From assembly GCF_003989515.1 (NCBI RefSeq), contig NZ_RBLU01000020.1:1-42136 (forward strand): a stretch of 42,136 nucleotides of DNA, given 5' to 3'. The position numbers and the translations under genes were made by a program. Of this stretch, positions 8,171 to 16,731 are shown piece after piece (the stretch's first letter is position 1; each line of letters begins with the position of its first letter). This DNA is from Curtobacterium sp. HSID17257. Its GTDB lineage: Bacteria > Actinomycetota > Actinomycetes > Actinomycetales > Microbacteriaceae. The notes below the pieces were generated by a model that saw nothing but the letters and a program-made list of their open reading frames with translations, had not been told where the DNA came from and ran no database searches.

Positions 8171-9223
8171 ATGGGAAAGAGCATCGTCGGCGTCGACATC
8201 GCCGCGTCGTCGATCCGCGCGGTCGAGGTCGGGGACGCCGACCGTGGCCGCCCCGTCGTCCTCCGGGTCGCCGAGGTGTCGACACCCGAGGGGTCGGTCA
8301 GTCGCGGCGAGGTCCTCGAGCCGAACACGGTCGGGGCCGCACTCCGACAGCTCTGGTCGACGGGCAGGTTCCGTTCGCGCGACGTCGTCCTGGGCATGGG
8401 GAACCAGCGGGTCCTCTCGCGTGACCTCACCGTCCCGCACGCGCCGCTCGCGCAGATCCGTGAGAGCCTCCCGTTCCAGGTGCAGGACATGCTGCCGGTC
8501 CCGGTGGGGGACGCGATCCTCGACTTCTACCCGGTCAGCGAGGGCGTCGACGAGTCCGGTCCGGTGATCCGAGGCCTGCTCGTCGCAGCGATCAAGGAGG
8601 CCGTGCTCGCGAACGTCCGCGCCGTGCGGCTCGCAGGCCTCAACCCGGTCGGTGTGGACCTCATCCCGTTCGCCCTCACGCGGGTGCTGAGCCCTGCGCA
8701 GGCGCAACACGGAACGATCGCCATCATCCAGGTCGGCGCGGACACCACGAGCGTCGTCCTCGCGACGGACGGTGTGCCGCAGTTCGTCCGCATCATCCCG
8801 TCCGGCGGGGACGACATCACCCGGTCGCTCGCCGGCCGACTCGACATCCCCTTCGCCCAGGCCGAGGCGGTGAAGCGGCACTTCGGGATCGGACCGGGCG
8901 CCCGCACGCCGGACGACGCGCGAGCTGTCGCGGCGGTGTTCGACACGGTCAACGAACTCGTGACGAGCCTCCGCAACACCATCAACTACTACGTCAACAC
9001 CCGCCCGGACGAGGTCGTCGCCGGCATCGCACTCGTGGGTGGCGGCGCCCGGCTCATCGGGCTCCGCGAGGCCCTCGCCGACACGACGCACCTGCCGGTC
9101 ACCACCCCGTCCGCCTTCCTCGGCGCGGGCTTCGGGCGGGCTGTCCGCGAGGAGGACGTCCTCGCGCACGGTGACTCGGTGGCCGTCGCCTACGGACTCG
9201 CAGTGGGGAGCAAGGCAGCATGA
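8171..9223 (+). CDS. pilM: Type IV pilus assembly protein PilM (actin-like ATPase)
   Basis: Cytoplasmic actin-fold protein, 350 aa, that binds the N-terminus of PilN and links the ATPase to the membrane subcomplex. Nucleotide-binding motifs are visible: phosphate-1 GVDIAASSIRAVEV near residue 7, phosphate-2 IIQVGADTTSVVLA mid-protein and the adenosine motif ALVGGGARLIGL near the C-terminus. The FQVQDMLP stretch is typical of PilM. ATG at 8171 has GAAAG about 7 bases upstream; it begins 20 bases after the peptidase gene. The 3' end overlaps pilN (ATGA). Confidence 0.92.
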   Translation: MGKSIVGVDIAASSIRAVEVGDADRGRPVVLRVAEVSTPEGSVSRGEVLEPNTVGAALRQLWSTGRFRSRDVVLGMGNQRVLSRDLTVPHAPLAQIRESLPFQVQDMLPVPVGDAILDFYPVSEGVDESGPVIRGLLVAAIKEAVLANVRAVRLAGLNPVGVDLIPFALTRVLSPAQAQHGTIAIIQVGADTTSVVLATDGVPQFVRIIPSGGDDITRSLAGRLDIPFAQAEAVKRHFGIGPGARTPDDARAVAAVFDTVNELVTSLRNTINYYVNTRPDEVVAGIALVGGGARLIGLREALADTTHLPVTTPSAFLGAGFGRAVREEDVLAHGDSVAVAYGLAVGSKAA

Positions 9224-9936
9224 CCAGCACGCAGGAACGCACGGAGGCTGCGCAGGGTCGTCGCGGCCGCGGGGCCCGTCGTGGTGCCTCGGACTCGACC
9301 GCGGGACGCGCGCCCCGGGTCGACCTCCTCCCGGCAGAGGTCTACGTCGAGCGTCGGCAGCGGGCGCTGACACGGCGCGCATGGCTCGGTGTCGTCGTCG
9401 TCGGCGCTGCCGTCCTGCTCGCGAGCGGCGGGGCGATGGCGAACCAGATGGCGACAGCGGCCTCGCTGACCGCCGCGCAGGCAGAGACCACGACGCTGCT
9501 CGCCCAGCAGCAGCGGTACGCGGAGCTGCGGGCAGCGGAGCGCGACTCCGACCTCCTGGAGTCGGCCCGGACCGTCGGAGGGTCGACCGAGGTCGAGTGG
9601 GACGGGACGCTCGGCGGCATCCGCGACGTCCTGCCGGCAGACCTCGCGATCAGCGGGATGACCGTCGCTTCCGCGACCGCGACGGAGCCGTTCGGACAGG
9701 CTGCCGATGGAGGTCCGCGGCCGAGGGTCGCGACGCTCGCGCTGACCGTGGCGTCGACGACCATCCCGTCCGTACCGGACTGGACCAGCCGCCTGTCCGG
9801 CCTGACCGGCTACCTGGACTCGTCGATCTCGTCGATCTCGTACGACCAGGACCGCGGCGAGTACACCTCCGTCATCGAGCTCGAGCTCGACGCGCGGGCC
9901 TACGACGGCAAGTACGACAAGGACGCCGACCGATGA
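9220..9936 (+). CDS. pilN: Type IV pilus assembly protein PilN
   Basis: Bitopic alignment-complex protein, 238 aa. Residues 33-38 read RVDLLP, matching the INLLP-type motif through which PilN docks on PilM. A single transmembrane helix follows at about 55-75, then a coiled-coil-like Ala/Gln/Glu-rich segment and a periplasm-type (here extracytoplasmic) alpha/beta domain. The Arg/Gly-rich first 30 residues are an unusual extension. Both ends overlap neighbouring genes by four bases (ATGA), so pilM-pilN-pilO are translationally coupled. Confidence 0.85.
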   Translation: MTSTQERTEAAQGRRGRGARRGASDSTAGRAPRVDLLPAEVYVERRQRALTRRAWLGVVVVGAAVLLASGGAMANQMATAASLTAAQAETTTLLAQQQRYAELRAAERDSDLLESARTVGGSTEVEWDGTLGGIRDVLPADLAISGMTVASATATEPFGQAADGGPRPRVATLALTVASTTIPSVPDWTSRLSGLTGYLDSSISSISYDQDRGEYTSVIELELDARAYDGKYDKDADR

Positions 9937-10634
9937 CGAAGCACCACCTGTCCCTCGTGATCGCCCTGGTGGTCGGTGTCGCGGTCCTGGCCGGCGGCTG
10001 GTTCCTCGGCGTGCAGCCGCAGCTCGCCGGGGCCGCGTCGAACCGGGTCCAGCAGGCGACCATCGACGCGACCAACGACAAGAACCGCGCCGAACTCACC
10101 CGTCTCGCAGCGGCCTTCTCCGGCCTCGATGCGACGAGGGCGGAACTCGAGCGGCTGCGGGCCTCGGTCCCGTCGACCGTCGACTCCGAGTCCTTCGTCC
10201 GCGAGATCGACGCAGACGCCGCTGCGGCCGGGGTGCAGGTCACGAACGTGACCATCGGGGACGCGACCCCCTACGCGCCAGCGAGCGCGGAGTCGGCCAG
10301 TGCGGAGCCGGCGAGCGCGGTGACGGCCACCCCGGGAGCGACCGCGGACGGCGCCGAGGAGACTCCGTCGGCGCAGGCTGCCACGGATCCGTCCATCACC
10401 GACGCGAACTTCTCGCTCGTACCCGTCACCGTCGCGGTCCAGGGGTCCTACGACCAGGCGCTGGCGTTCACGAAGGCGATGCAGTCCGGGTCGCGACTGT
10501 TCCTGGTCTCGGGGATCGCAGCAGCGAGCGAGGAGGAGGGCGACTCGCCCCCGATGCAGTCGCAGTCGTGGTCGCTGTCCGGGTCGGTCTACGTCTTCAC
10601 GGGCACCTCGTCGAGCGCCTCGACGAACGGCTGA
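9933..10634 (+). CDS. pilO: Type IV pilus assembly protein PilO-like
   Basis: 233-aa protein with one N-terminal transmembrane helix (residues about 7-27), an Ala/Arg/Glu-rich coiled-coil segment, then an extracytoplasmic domain interrupted by an Ala/Ser/Glu low-complexity insertion (about residues 110-150, bases 10270-10390). Size, topology and position directly after pilN support PilO, the partner of PilN in the alignment subcomplex. ATG at 9933 overlaps the pilN stop. Sequence conservation in this family is low, so the call leans on context. Confidence 0.78.
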   Translation: MTKHHLSLVIALVVGVAVLAGGWFLGVQPQLAGAASNRVQQATIDATNDKNRAELTRLAAAFSGLDATRAELERLRASVPSTVDSESFVREIDADAAAAGVQVTNVTIGDATPYAPASAESASAEPASAVTATPGATADGAEETPSAQAATDPSITDANFSLVPVTVAVQGSYDQALAFTKAMQSGSRLFLVSGIAAASEEEGDSPPMQSQSWSLSGSVYVFTGTSSSASTNG

Positions 10635-10657
10635 CACCCCTCCGCAGAGCCCCCCGC

Positions 10658-10692
10658 GAAGTGGGTGCGACACGCCACGCCGCACCCACTTC
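10658..10692 (+). terminator. Hairpin terminator of the pilus operon
   Basis: GAAGTGGGTGCG (10658-10669) pairs perfectly with CGCACCCACTTC (10681-10692) across an 11-base loop, 23 bases after the pilO stop. There is no T-tract. It marks the likely end of the pilus operon. Confidence 0.65.
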
Positions 10693-10713
10693 CGCGACAC
10701 CCGTCGCTGTGCC

Positions 10714-10719
10714 TACGAT
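10714..10719 (+). promoter_or_regulatory. -10 element (TACGAT)
   Basis: A good actinobacterial TANNNT -10 hexamer, just after the pilus terminator and about 88 bases before the GTG of the next gene. No clear -35 is seen. Confidence 0.4.
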
Positions 10720-10806
10720 GCTCCCGACGCCGCACTCGCGGCTGCTCACACCCCTCTCGGACGGTCGCCTCAGGACGGCCGTTCCTCGTCGTGCCCGGAG
10801 TCGCGC

Positions 10807-11529
10807 GTGTTGGTCGGAATCGTGGAGTTCCTCGGCTGGTTCGGAGCCGTAACCGTCCTCGCAGGTTACCTGCTGTTCTCACTGGGCAAGATCCCGAACG
10901 GGCCGCTCTACCAGTCCCTCAACCTGGTCGGCGGGCTCTCCGTCGCCGTCAACGTCGCCGCGCACCACGCGGTCCCGTCGACGATCGTGAACGGCGTCTG
11001 GGCGGTCATCGCCGTGGTGGTCCTGGTGCGGATGGGCCGCGCCCGTCGCGCCGCCCGACGCGGGGTCTCGGAGACTCCCGCGGTCACCGTCCTGCACGTC
11101 GAGCCGCCGACGACGACCGCGGTCCTGCCGGTCGTCGGGCCCGCGCTGCGGGACCACGAGGCGGAGTCGACCCTGCTCGACCCGGAGGTGGCCCCGGCGG
11201 AACGCGACCACGAGGCGGAGCAAGCCCAGTGGAACCACGAAGCAGCCCCGGCGGGACGCGACCACGAGGCGGAGCCCGCGCAGCACGACCGCGCCGAGCC
11301 GCGCCTCCAGGACGGCACCGCGGCCCCCGTCGCCCCCATGACCGAGTCCGTCCCGGTCATCACCGCGACCATCGCGCTCGCGCTCGTCGCGGCGGCACAG
11401 CACCACGCGAGCCAGGAGCGCCCCCAGGGCCAGGAGCACCCCCAGGGCCAGGGCCAAGGCCAGGCTCCCGTGCCGGAGCGCGACGCCGAGCAGGACCGCG
11501 AGCACGCGCAGGAGCGCGCTGCGCGGTGA
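10807..11529 (+). CDS. CBU_0592-like membrane protein with repeated charged tail
   Basis: 240 aa. The first 80 residues have the pattern of the CBU_0592-like membrane domain: GWFGAVTVLAGYLLFSLGKI, LYQSLNLVGGLSVAVN and STIVNGVWAVIAVVVLV give three hydrophobic segments. The remaining two thirds are low complexity, with four copies of a HEA(E/A) unit (RDHEAE, RDHEAE, WNHEAA, RDHEAE), then a hydrophobic stretch and a Gln/Gly/His-rich end. GTG at 10807 has GGAG six bases upstream. The function of the family is unknown. The repeated tail is unusual and may be lineage-specific. Confidence 0.7.
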   Translation: MLVGIVEFLGWFGAVTVLAGYLLFSLGKIPNGPLYQSLNLVGGLSVAVNVAAHHAVPSTIVNGVWAVIAVVVLVRMGRARRAARRGVSETPAVTVLHVEPPTTTAVLPVVGPALRDHEAESTLLDPEVAPAERDHEAEQAQWNHEAAPAGRDHEAEPAQHDRAEPRLQDGTAAPVAPMTESVPVITATIALALVAAAQHHASQERPQGQEHPQGQGQGQAPVPERDAEQDREHAQERAAR

Positions 11530-11569
11530 CGCGGCGGCGCCGGAACCCGCCACCCAGGGCGCCCGGCAG

Positions 11570-11575
11570 TACGAT
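11570..11575 (+). promoter_or_regulatory. -10 element for a leaderless transcript (TACGAT)
   Basis: TACGAT ends six bases before the ATG at 11582, so transcription would begin at or next to the start codon. No Shine-Dalgarno sequence is present. This is the usual layout of actinobacterial leaderless genes. Confidence 0.65.
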
Positions 11576-11581
11576 CGAGCC

Positions 11582-12016
11582 ATGTCCCGGTGGCTGATCG
11601 CGACGATGACGTCGGTCCTCTTCATCGCCCTCGTCGTCGCGGTGACGGGCTTCGAGGCCCTGCTCGCCGACGTCGAGGCGATCCCGCAACCGGACGCCGG
11701 CCCGTACCTCGGTCCGGCGATGGTGGTCGCGGCGGCCGCGGTCGTGTTCCTCGCCACGGCGGCGGGGATCCGCGAGGGCAACCCCGGTGTCACCGCACTC
11801 GTCGCTGCTGCGGGCACCTACCTGGCGATGCTCGCGACGGGAGCGGTGGGCTACTCGATGACGCGGGGGGACGGGACCGAGCTCCTCGTGTTCCCCGCGG
11901 GTTCCGCGCTGAGCCCCTTCGTGGTCGGCTCGGTGGTCGTCGCCCTGCTCTGCGTCCTCGGCGGTGTCTCCGCCGCCCGGTACCAGGCCCGGTCGCGGGG
12001 GACCGCGCGGCGGTAG
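11582..12016 (+). CDS. Small four-helix membrane protein, function unknown
   Basis: 144 aa with four hydrophobic segments (about residues 4-28, 40-62, 66-90 and 103-126) and a basic C-terminus. I do not recognise a functional domain. Its size and layout resemble small uncharacterised membrane proteins of Microbacteriaceae (DUF6121-like is possible but unconfirmed). ATG at 11582 is supported by the -10 element directly upstream and lack of an SD. It is followed, without a gap for a separate terminator, by another membrane protein gene. Confidence 0.7.
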   Translation: MSRWLIATMTSVLFIALVVAVTGFEALLADVEAIPQPDAGPYLGPAMVVAAAAVVFLATAAGIREGNPGVTALVAAAGTYLAMLATGAVGYSMTRGDGTELLVFPAGSALSPFVVGSVVVALLCVLGGVSAARYQARSRGTARR

Positions 12017-12019
12017 GAT
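12014..12019 (+). promoter_or_regulatory. -10 element (TAGGAT) for the next gene
   Basis: TAGGAT overlaps the stop codon of the preceding gene and lies 33 bases before the ATG at 12053, which has GGGGGA upstream. No convincing -35. Confidence 0.45.
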
Positions 12020-12052
12020 CCCGGAGCACGCACGAGGCACGACGGGGGACGC

Positions 12053-13186
12053 ATGACCGACAACCAGCCGGGCGGGTGGGCACAGGTCCCGCACGTCGAC
12101 ACGCTCCGGGGCACGCAGGAGCCGCCGGTGCCCGTCGCCGCCCCTGCCGCACCTCGCCCGCGTCGCCGGATGCGGCGTGGCGCACTGGTCGGGATCATCG
12201 CCGGCGGTGCAGCCGTGGTGCTGCTGCTCGTCACGGGCGTCGTCGGGTACGCGACCCAGTCCTCCTCGCACTCGGCCGACCGGCCGGTGCGGGCCTTCCT
12301 CGACGACCTGACCGCGGGCCACGTGGACGACGCGCTGCGCCTGGCGGGTGTCGACCACGACGACGCGGACGTGCTGCTCACGGACGCCGCCTACGCGAAG
12401 GCGACGGACCGTGTCACCGGGTACCGCATCGCAGCGACCCGCACCGACGGTGACACCGCCACCGTGCGCGCGTACCTGCGACAGGGCGGCCGGGACGTCG
12501 CCTCCACCTTCACGCTCGACCGCACGGGGACCGACTGGGGGGTCTTCCCGGTGTGGGAGCTCCAGGCGCCGGACCTCGGACGGGTCCAGGTCTCGGTCCG
12601 CGGCCCCGGAGGGACCACGGTCGAGGTCGCCGGGCAGCGCGTCCGGACGTCCGACGACGGCATCGCGAACCTGACCGCCCTGCCGGGTTCGTACGCCGTG
12701 GCGGTCGACGGCGGGAAGTGGTTCACGGCAGCGGGCGCGACCGCGCGCGTCCCCGGCTTCAGCACGACCGGTTCGGTGCCGGTGTCCATGACCACGGAGC
12801 TCACCGACGACGGGAAGCAGGCCGCCCAACAGGCGGTCGACCGCTGGGTCGACGGGTGCATCGCCTCCACGGACCCGGCGCCCGCTGGCTGCAGCTTCTA
12901 CGCCTACGGCGAGGACCCGGCCTACACCTACACGAACCAGAAGTGGACGCTCGAGCAGCGCCCGCAGGTCACGGTCGGCGGATGGCTGTCGCGTGGGTGG
13001 ACGGTTTCGACGTCGACCTTCGGTCGCGCCACCTTCACCGCCGACATCTCCGGGCCCGACGGCGTCGGCACAGCATCGGCGGGTCCGATGAACGTCAACG
13101 CGAGCGGGTACGTGTCGGGCTTCTCCGACGACGGCGCGACGTTCGAGTCCGCCGTCGGCAACGGTTCGTCCGACGCGGGTTCCTGA
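12053..13186 (+). CDS. Single-pass membrane protein, function unknown
   Basis: 377 aa. A Pro/Ala-rich cytoplasmic N-terminus ends in RPRRRMRR, followed by one transmembrane helix (about 44-66) and a large extracytoplasmic part. Residues about 75-170 (RPVRAFLDDLTAGHVDDAL..., YRIAATRTDGDTATVRAYL) look like an NTF2-like or DUF4878-type fold. A C-terminal domain follows, with two cysteines (DGCIAS, AGCSFYAYGED) likely to form a disulfide. ATG at 12053 has GGGGGA about 5 bases upstream. This resembles many actinobacterial hypothetical membrane-anchored proteins; no specific role can be given. It ends 340 bases before the str operon. Confidence 0.75.
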   Translation: MTDNQPGGWAQVPHVDTLRGTQEPPVPVAAPAAPRPRRRMRRGALVGIIAGGAAVVLLLVTGVVGYATQSSSHSADRPVRAFLDDLTAGHVDDALRLAGVDHDDADVLLTDAAYAKATDRVTGYRIAATRTDGDTATVRAYLRQGGRDVASTFTLDRTGTDWGVFPVWELQAPDLGRVQVSVRGPGGTTVEVAGQRVRTSDDGIANLTALPGSYAVAVDGGKWFTAAGATARVPGFSTTGSVPVSMTTELTDDGKQAAQQAVDRWVDGCIASTDPAPAGCSFYAYGEDPAYTYTNQKWTLEQRPQVTVGGWLSRGWTVSTSTFGRATFTADISGPDGVGTASAGPMNVNASGYVSGFSDDGATFESAVGNGSSDAGS

Positions 13187-13199
13187 CGCGGACGGGTCC

Positions 13200-13285
13200 G
13201 GTCCGGCGGTCGCCGCCTGGAGGCCCGCCCCACCATCGCCGACAGGTCCGGACGCGCGGTCGCCGGCCCGGAGGCTCGTCTCGCC
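13200..13285 (+). repeat. Two imperfect copies of a GC-rich intergenic repeat
   Basis: Copies at 13200-13234 and 13245-13285 share GGTCCGG, CGGTCGCCG and GGAGGC followed by a CG, with a few inserted bases in the second. Related GGAGGC-containing segments occur at 33236-33258, 38140-38183 and, inverted, near 20260. They lie between the membrane protein gene and the str promoter. Confidence 0.5.
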
Positions 13286-13324
13286 ACGGCAGCGTCGGCG
13301 CGCTCCGGGCGCGACGCGCCCGGA

Positions 13325-13353
13325 TTGATTTCGCCGTGTGACGCGGGTAGTCT
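13325..13353 (+). promoter_or_regulatory. Promoter of the str operon
   Basis: TTGATT (13325-13330) and TAGTCT (13348-13353) are separated by exactly 17 bases, a good housekeeping sigma promoter for an actinobacterium. It would start transcription near 13360, giving a leader of about 175 bases before rpsL. Confidence 0.75.
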
Positions 13354-13359
13354 CTACCG

Positions 13360-13533
13360 GGTGTGCGCCCTCGGGCGCGCCCGAAATCCCGGGTCATCAT
13401 CGTCGACCTCGACGAGACCGTACCGGGTCATCCATCCCACGACCTCCCTCCGCCGTCAGGCGGTGATCAGCGTGGGATGAGGAAGCCGACGGAATGCGTC
13501 GGCCAGAGCACGAGCGAAGAACCAGGAGAACAG
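13360..13533 (+). promoter_or_regulatory. Structured 5' leader of rpsL
   Basis: Several hairpins in series: a GCGCCC/GGGCGC stem near 13367; TCGTCG (13400-13405) with CGACGA (13410-13415); a nested element with outer arms CATCCCACG (13433-13441) and CGTGGGATG (13471-13479) around CCGCC/GGCGG (13450-13463); and GCCGACG (13485-13491) with CGTCGGC (13497-13503). The SD (AGGAGA) and TTG start follow. A role in feedback control by a ribosomal protein is inference. Confidence 0.55.
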
Positions 13534-13902
13534 TTGCCTACCATCCAGCAGCTCGTTCGCAAGGGTCGTACGCCCAAGGTCGTCAAGACCAAGGCGCCGG
13601 CACTGAAGGCGAACCCCCAGCAGCGTGGTGTCTGCACCCGCGTCTACACCACCACCCCCAAGAAGCCGAACTCGGCCCTGCGCAAGGTCGCTCGTGTCAA
13701 GCTCTCGAACGGCACCGAGGTCACGGCCTACATCCCCGGTGAGGGCCACAACCTGCAGGAGCACTCGATGGTGCTCGTCCGCGGCGGTCGTGTGAAGGAC
13801 CTCCCCGGCGTGCGGTACAAGATCATCCGCGGTGCCCTGGACACCCAGGCCGTCAAGAACCGTAAGCAGGCCCGCAGCCGCTACGGCGCGAAGAAGGGTT
13901 GA
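13534..13902 (+). CDS. rpsL: 30S ribosomal protein S12
   Basis: Decoding-centre protein of the small subunit, 122 aa. It starts [11 protein letters not shown] and contains [12 protein letters not shown] with the wild-type Lys of the streptomycin site, and [10 protein letters not shown]. The start is TTG at 13534, with AGGAGAACAG immediately upstream; the longer frame from 13363 only covers the leader. It is the first gene of the str operon and is followed six bases later by rpsG. Confidence 0.97.
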   Translation: MPTIQQLVRKGRTPKVVKTKAPALKANPQQRGVCTRVYTTTPKKPNSALRKVARVKLSNGTEVTAYIPGEGHNLQEHSMVLVRGGRVKDLPGVRYKIIRGALDTQAVKNRKQARSRYGAKKG

Positions 13903-13907
13903 GTTAG

Positions 13908-14378
13908 ATGCCTCGTAAGGGTCCCGCCCCGAAGCGTCCCGTCGTCGCCGACCCGGTGTACGGCGCGCCGATCGTCTCGCAGCTCGTCAACAAGATCCTC
14001 CTGGACGGCAAGAAGGGCCTCGCCGAGCGCATCGTCTACGATGCACTCGAAGGCGTCTCCGCCAAGAACCAGCAGGACGCCGTCGCGACGCTGAAGAAGG
14101 CGCTCGACAACGTCCGTCCGACCCTCGAGGTCCGTAGCCGCCGCGTCGGTGGCTCGACCTACCAGGTCCCGGTCGAGGTCAAGCCGCACCGCGCGAACAC
14201 CCTCGCGCTCCGCTGGCTCACCTCGTACGCCAAGGCCCGTCGCGAGAAGACGATGACCGAGCGTCTCATGAACGAGATCCTCGACGCGTCGAACGGTCTC
14301 GGTGCCGCGGTCAAGCGCCGTGAGGACACCCACAAGATGGCCGAGTCGAACAAGGCCTTCGCCCACTACCGCTGGTAA
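13908..14378 (+). CDS. rpsG: 30S ribosomal protein S7
   Basis: 156 aa, the normal bacterial length. S7 nucleates assembly of the 30S head and contacts tRNA at the E site. The N-terminus [18 protein letters not shown] and the C-terminal AHYRW are typical. ATG at 13908 follows rpsL by five bases. A perfect hairpin separates it from fusA, so fusA may be expressed at a different level. Confidence 0.97.
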   Translation: MPRKGPAPKRPVVADPVYGAPIVSQLVNKILLDGKKGLAERIVYDALEGVSAKNQQDAVATLKKALDNVRPTLEVRSRRVGGSTYQVPVEVKPHRANTLALRWLTSYAKARREKTMTERLMNEILDASNGLGAAVKRREDTHKMAESNKAFAHYRW

Positions 14379-14405
14379 TCCCGGCTCGGTAGTCCCGGCT
14401 CCGAT

Positions 14406-14438
14406 CGGGCGTCGGTGGTCACGCACCACCGACGCCCG
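14406..14438 (+). terminator. Perfect hairpin between rpsG and fusA
   Basis: CGGGCGTCGGTGGT (14406-14419) pairs with ACCACCGACGCCCG (14425-14438), a perfect 14-bp stem with a five-base loop, 27 bases after the rpsG stop. It is not followed by a T-tract, so it may attenuate, or protect the rpsL-rpsG mRNA, without stopping all transcription. Confidence 0.65.
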
Positions 14439-14479
14439 CCCGGGCGCCACCCTCTCCTACAACTCTTCCGGAGGAACCT

Positions 14480-16594
14480 GTGGCACAGGACGTGCTCACC
14501 GACCTGAACAAGGTCCGCAACATCGGCATCATGGCGCACATCGATGCCGGCAAGACCACGACGACCGAGCGCATCCTGTTCTACACGGGCATCACGCACA
14601 AGATCGGTGAGGTCCACGACGGCGCTGCCACGATGGACTGGATGGCGCAGGAGCAGGAACGCGGCATCACGATCACGTCGGCCGCGACGACCTGCTTCTG
14701 GGACAACAACCAGATCAACATCATCGACACCCCCGGTCACGTGGACTTCACGGTCGAGGTGGAGCGCTCGCTCCGCGTCCTCGACGGTGCCGTCGCCGTC
14801 TTCGACGGCAAGGAGGGCGTCGAGCCCCAGTCCGAGACCGTGTGGCGTCAGGCGGACAAGTACGACGTCCCCCGCATCTGCTTCGTCAACAAGATGGACA
14901 AGCTCGGCGCGGACTTCTACTTCACCGTCGACACGATCATCAACCGCCTCGGTGCGGAGCCGCTCGTGCTGCAGCTCCCGATCGGTGCCGAGAACGACTT
15001 CGTCGGCGTCATCGACCTCATCGAGATGCACGCCAAGGTCTGGCCCGGCGACGCCAAGGGTGACGTGACCATGGGCGCCCAGTACGAGGTCCAGGAGATC
15101 CCCGCGGACCTCAAGGACCGCGCTGAGGAGTACCGCGCGAAGCTGATCGAGCGCGTCGCCGAGACCGACGACGCCCTGCTCGAGAAGTTCTTCGGCGGCG
15201 AGGAGCTGACCAAGGACGAGATCAAGGGCGCGATCCGCAAGCTCACGATCGCTTCCGAGGTCTACCCGGTCCTCTGCGGCTCGGCCTTCAAGAACCGCGG
15301 CGTCCAGCCGATGCTCGACGCGGTCATCGACTACCTCCCGTCCCCGCTCGACGTGCCGCCGATGATCGGCCACGACGTCAAGGACGAGGAGAAGGAGATC
15401 ATCCGCAAGCCCGACGCCACCGAGCCGTTCTCGGCCCTGGCGTTCAAGGTCGCGGTGCACCCCTTCTTCGGTCGTCTGACCTACGTCCGCGTGTACTCCG
15501 GCTCGATCGAGTCCGGTGCCCAGGTCATCAACTCGACCAAGGGCAAGAAGGAGCGCATCGGCAAGATCTTCCAGATGCACTCCAACAAGGAGAACCCGGT
15601 CGACAACGTGACCGCGGGCCACATCTACGCGGTGATCGGCCTCAAGGACACCACCACCGGTGACACGCTCTGCGACCCGACCGACCAGGTCGTCCTCGAG
15701 TCGATGACGTTCCCGGAGCCGGTGATCGAGGTCGCCATCGAGCCGAACACGAAGGCCGACCAGGAGAAGCTCTCCACGGCCATCCAGAAGCTCGCGGAAG
15801 AGGACCCGACGTTCCGCGTCGAGCTCAACGCCGAGACCGGTCAGACGACGATCAAGGGCATGGGCGAGCTCCACCTCGACATCCTCGTCGACCGCATGAA
15901 GCGCGAGTTCAAGGTCGAGGCGTCGGTCGGCAAGCCGCAGGTGGCCTACCGCGAGACCCTGACCAAGGTCGTCGAGCGCTACGACTACACGCACAAGAAG
16001 CAGACCGGTGGTTCCGGCCAGTTCGCGAAGGTGCAGATCGCCCTCGAGCCGATGGAAGTCACGGCCGAGAAGGTCTACGAGTTCGAGAACGCCGTCACCG
16101 GTGGTCGCGTCCCGCGTGAGTACATCCCGTCGGTCGACGCCGGTATCCAGGACGCCATGCAGGTCGGCATCCTCGCCGGGTACCCGACCGTCGGCGTGAA
16201 GGCCATCCTCAAGGACGGCGCGGCGCACGACGTCGACTCGTCCGAGATGGCGTTCAAGATCGCCGGTTCGATCGCCTACAAGGAGGCCGCCCGCAAGGCC
16301 GGCCCCGCCATCCTCGAGCCGATCATGGCCGTCGAGGTGCGTACTCCCGAGGAGTACATGGGCGACGTCATCGGTGACCTGAACTCCCGTCGTGGCCAGA
16401 TCGCCTCGATGGAGGACGCCTCGGGCGTCAAGGTGGTCCGCGCGAGCGTGCCGCTGTCCGAGATGTTCGGCTACGTCGGGGACCTCCGGTCCAAGACCTC
16501 TGGTCGTGCGGTCTACTCGATGACCTTCGAGACCTACAGCCAGGTCCCGGCCAAGGTCGCCGAGGAGATCATCGCGAAGAACAGCGGAGAGTAA
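14480..16594 (+). CDS. fusA: Elongation factor G
   Basis: Translocase GTPase, 704 aa, full length. G motifs are visible: AHIDAGKT near residue 19, [18 protein letters not shown] and GSAFKNRG. The C-terminal domains IV/V include GGSGQFAKV and RRGQI. GTG at 14480 is preceded by CGGAGGAACCT. It is the third gene of the str operon. The stop codon is embedded in a hairpin (16586-16612). Confidence 0.98.
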   Translation: MAQDVLTDLNKVRNIGIMAHIDAGKTTTTERILFYTGITHKIGEVHDGAATMDWMAQEQERGITITSAATTCFWDNNQINIIDTPGHVDFTVEVERSLRVLDGAVAVFDGKEGVEPQSETVWRQADKYDVPRICFVNKMDKLGADFYFTVDTIINRLGAEPLVLQLPIGAENDFVGVIDLIEMHAKVWPGDAKGDVTMGAQYEVQEIPADLKDRAEEYRAKLIERVAETDDALLEKFFGGEELTKDEIKGAIRKLTIASEVYPVLCGSAFKNRGVQPMLDAVIDYLPSPLDVPPMIGHDVKDEEKEIIRKPDATEPFSALAFKVAVHPFFGRLTYVRVYSGSIESGAQVINSTKGKKERIGKIFQMHSNKENPVDNVTAGHIYAVIGLKDTTTGDTLCDPTDQVVLESMTFPEPVIEVAIEPNTKADQEKLSTAIQKLAEEDPTFRVELNAETGQTTIKGMGELHLDILVDRMKREFKVEASVGKPQVAYRETLTKVVERYDYTHKKQTGGSGQFAKVQIALEPMEVTAEKVYEFENAVTGGRVPREYIPSVDAGIQDAMQVGILAGYPTVGVKAILKDGAAHDVDSSEMAFKIAGSIAYKEAARKAGPAILEPIMAVEVRTPEEYMGDVIGDLNSRRGQIASMEDASGVKVVRASVPLSEMFGYVGDLRSKTSGRAVYSMTFETYSQVPAKVAEEIIAKNSGE

Positions 16595-16612
16595 CGCTCC
16601 GGCGTTCTCTCC
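16586..16612 (+). terminator. Hairpin over the fusA stop codon
   Basis: GGAGAG (16586-16591) pairs with CTCTCC (16607-16612) and AACGC (16593-16597) with GCGTT (16602-16606), with one bulged T. The TAA stop is inside the stem. A second small hairpin GCCCG/CGGGC follows at 16625-16638. Confidence 0.5.
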
Positions 16613-16652
16613 ACAGGCGAGGGTGCCCGGCGACGGGCCCCTCGTCACCAAG

Positions 16653-16658
16653 TACAGT
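16653..16658 (+). promoter_or_regulatory. Possible tuf -10 element (TACAGT)
   Basis: TANNNT hexamer in the fusA-tuf gap, about 73 bases before the tuf start. Actinobacterial tuf genes often have their own promoter. No good -35 is visible. Confidence 0.35.
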
Positions 16659-16731
16659 TAGACACACACCCTGCACGCCAACGGTTCACGGAACCGGGGG
16701 CATGCTCTCCGAGTCCTGAGGAGGACCCACA

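Noticed and set aside
13363..13533. In-frame upstream extension of rpsL
   Set aside because: It covers the structured leader; the conserved S12 N-terminus begins at the TTG at 13534, next to a good SD.
14366..16651. 761-codon minus-strand frame over fusA
   Set aside because: Low-complexity Asp/Leu/Arg/Val-rich shadow of fusA; no SD or motif.
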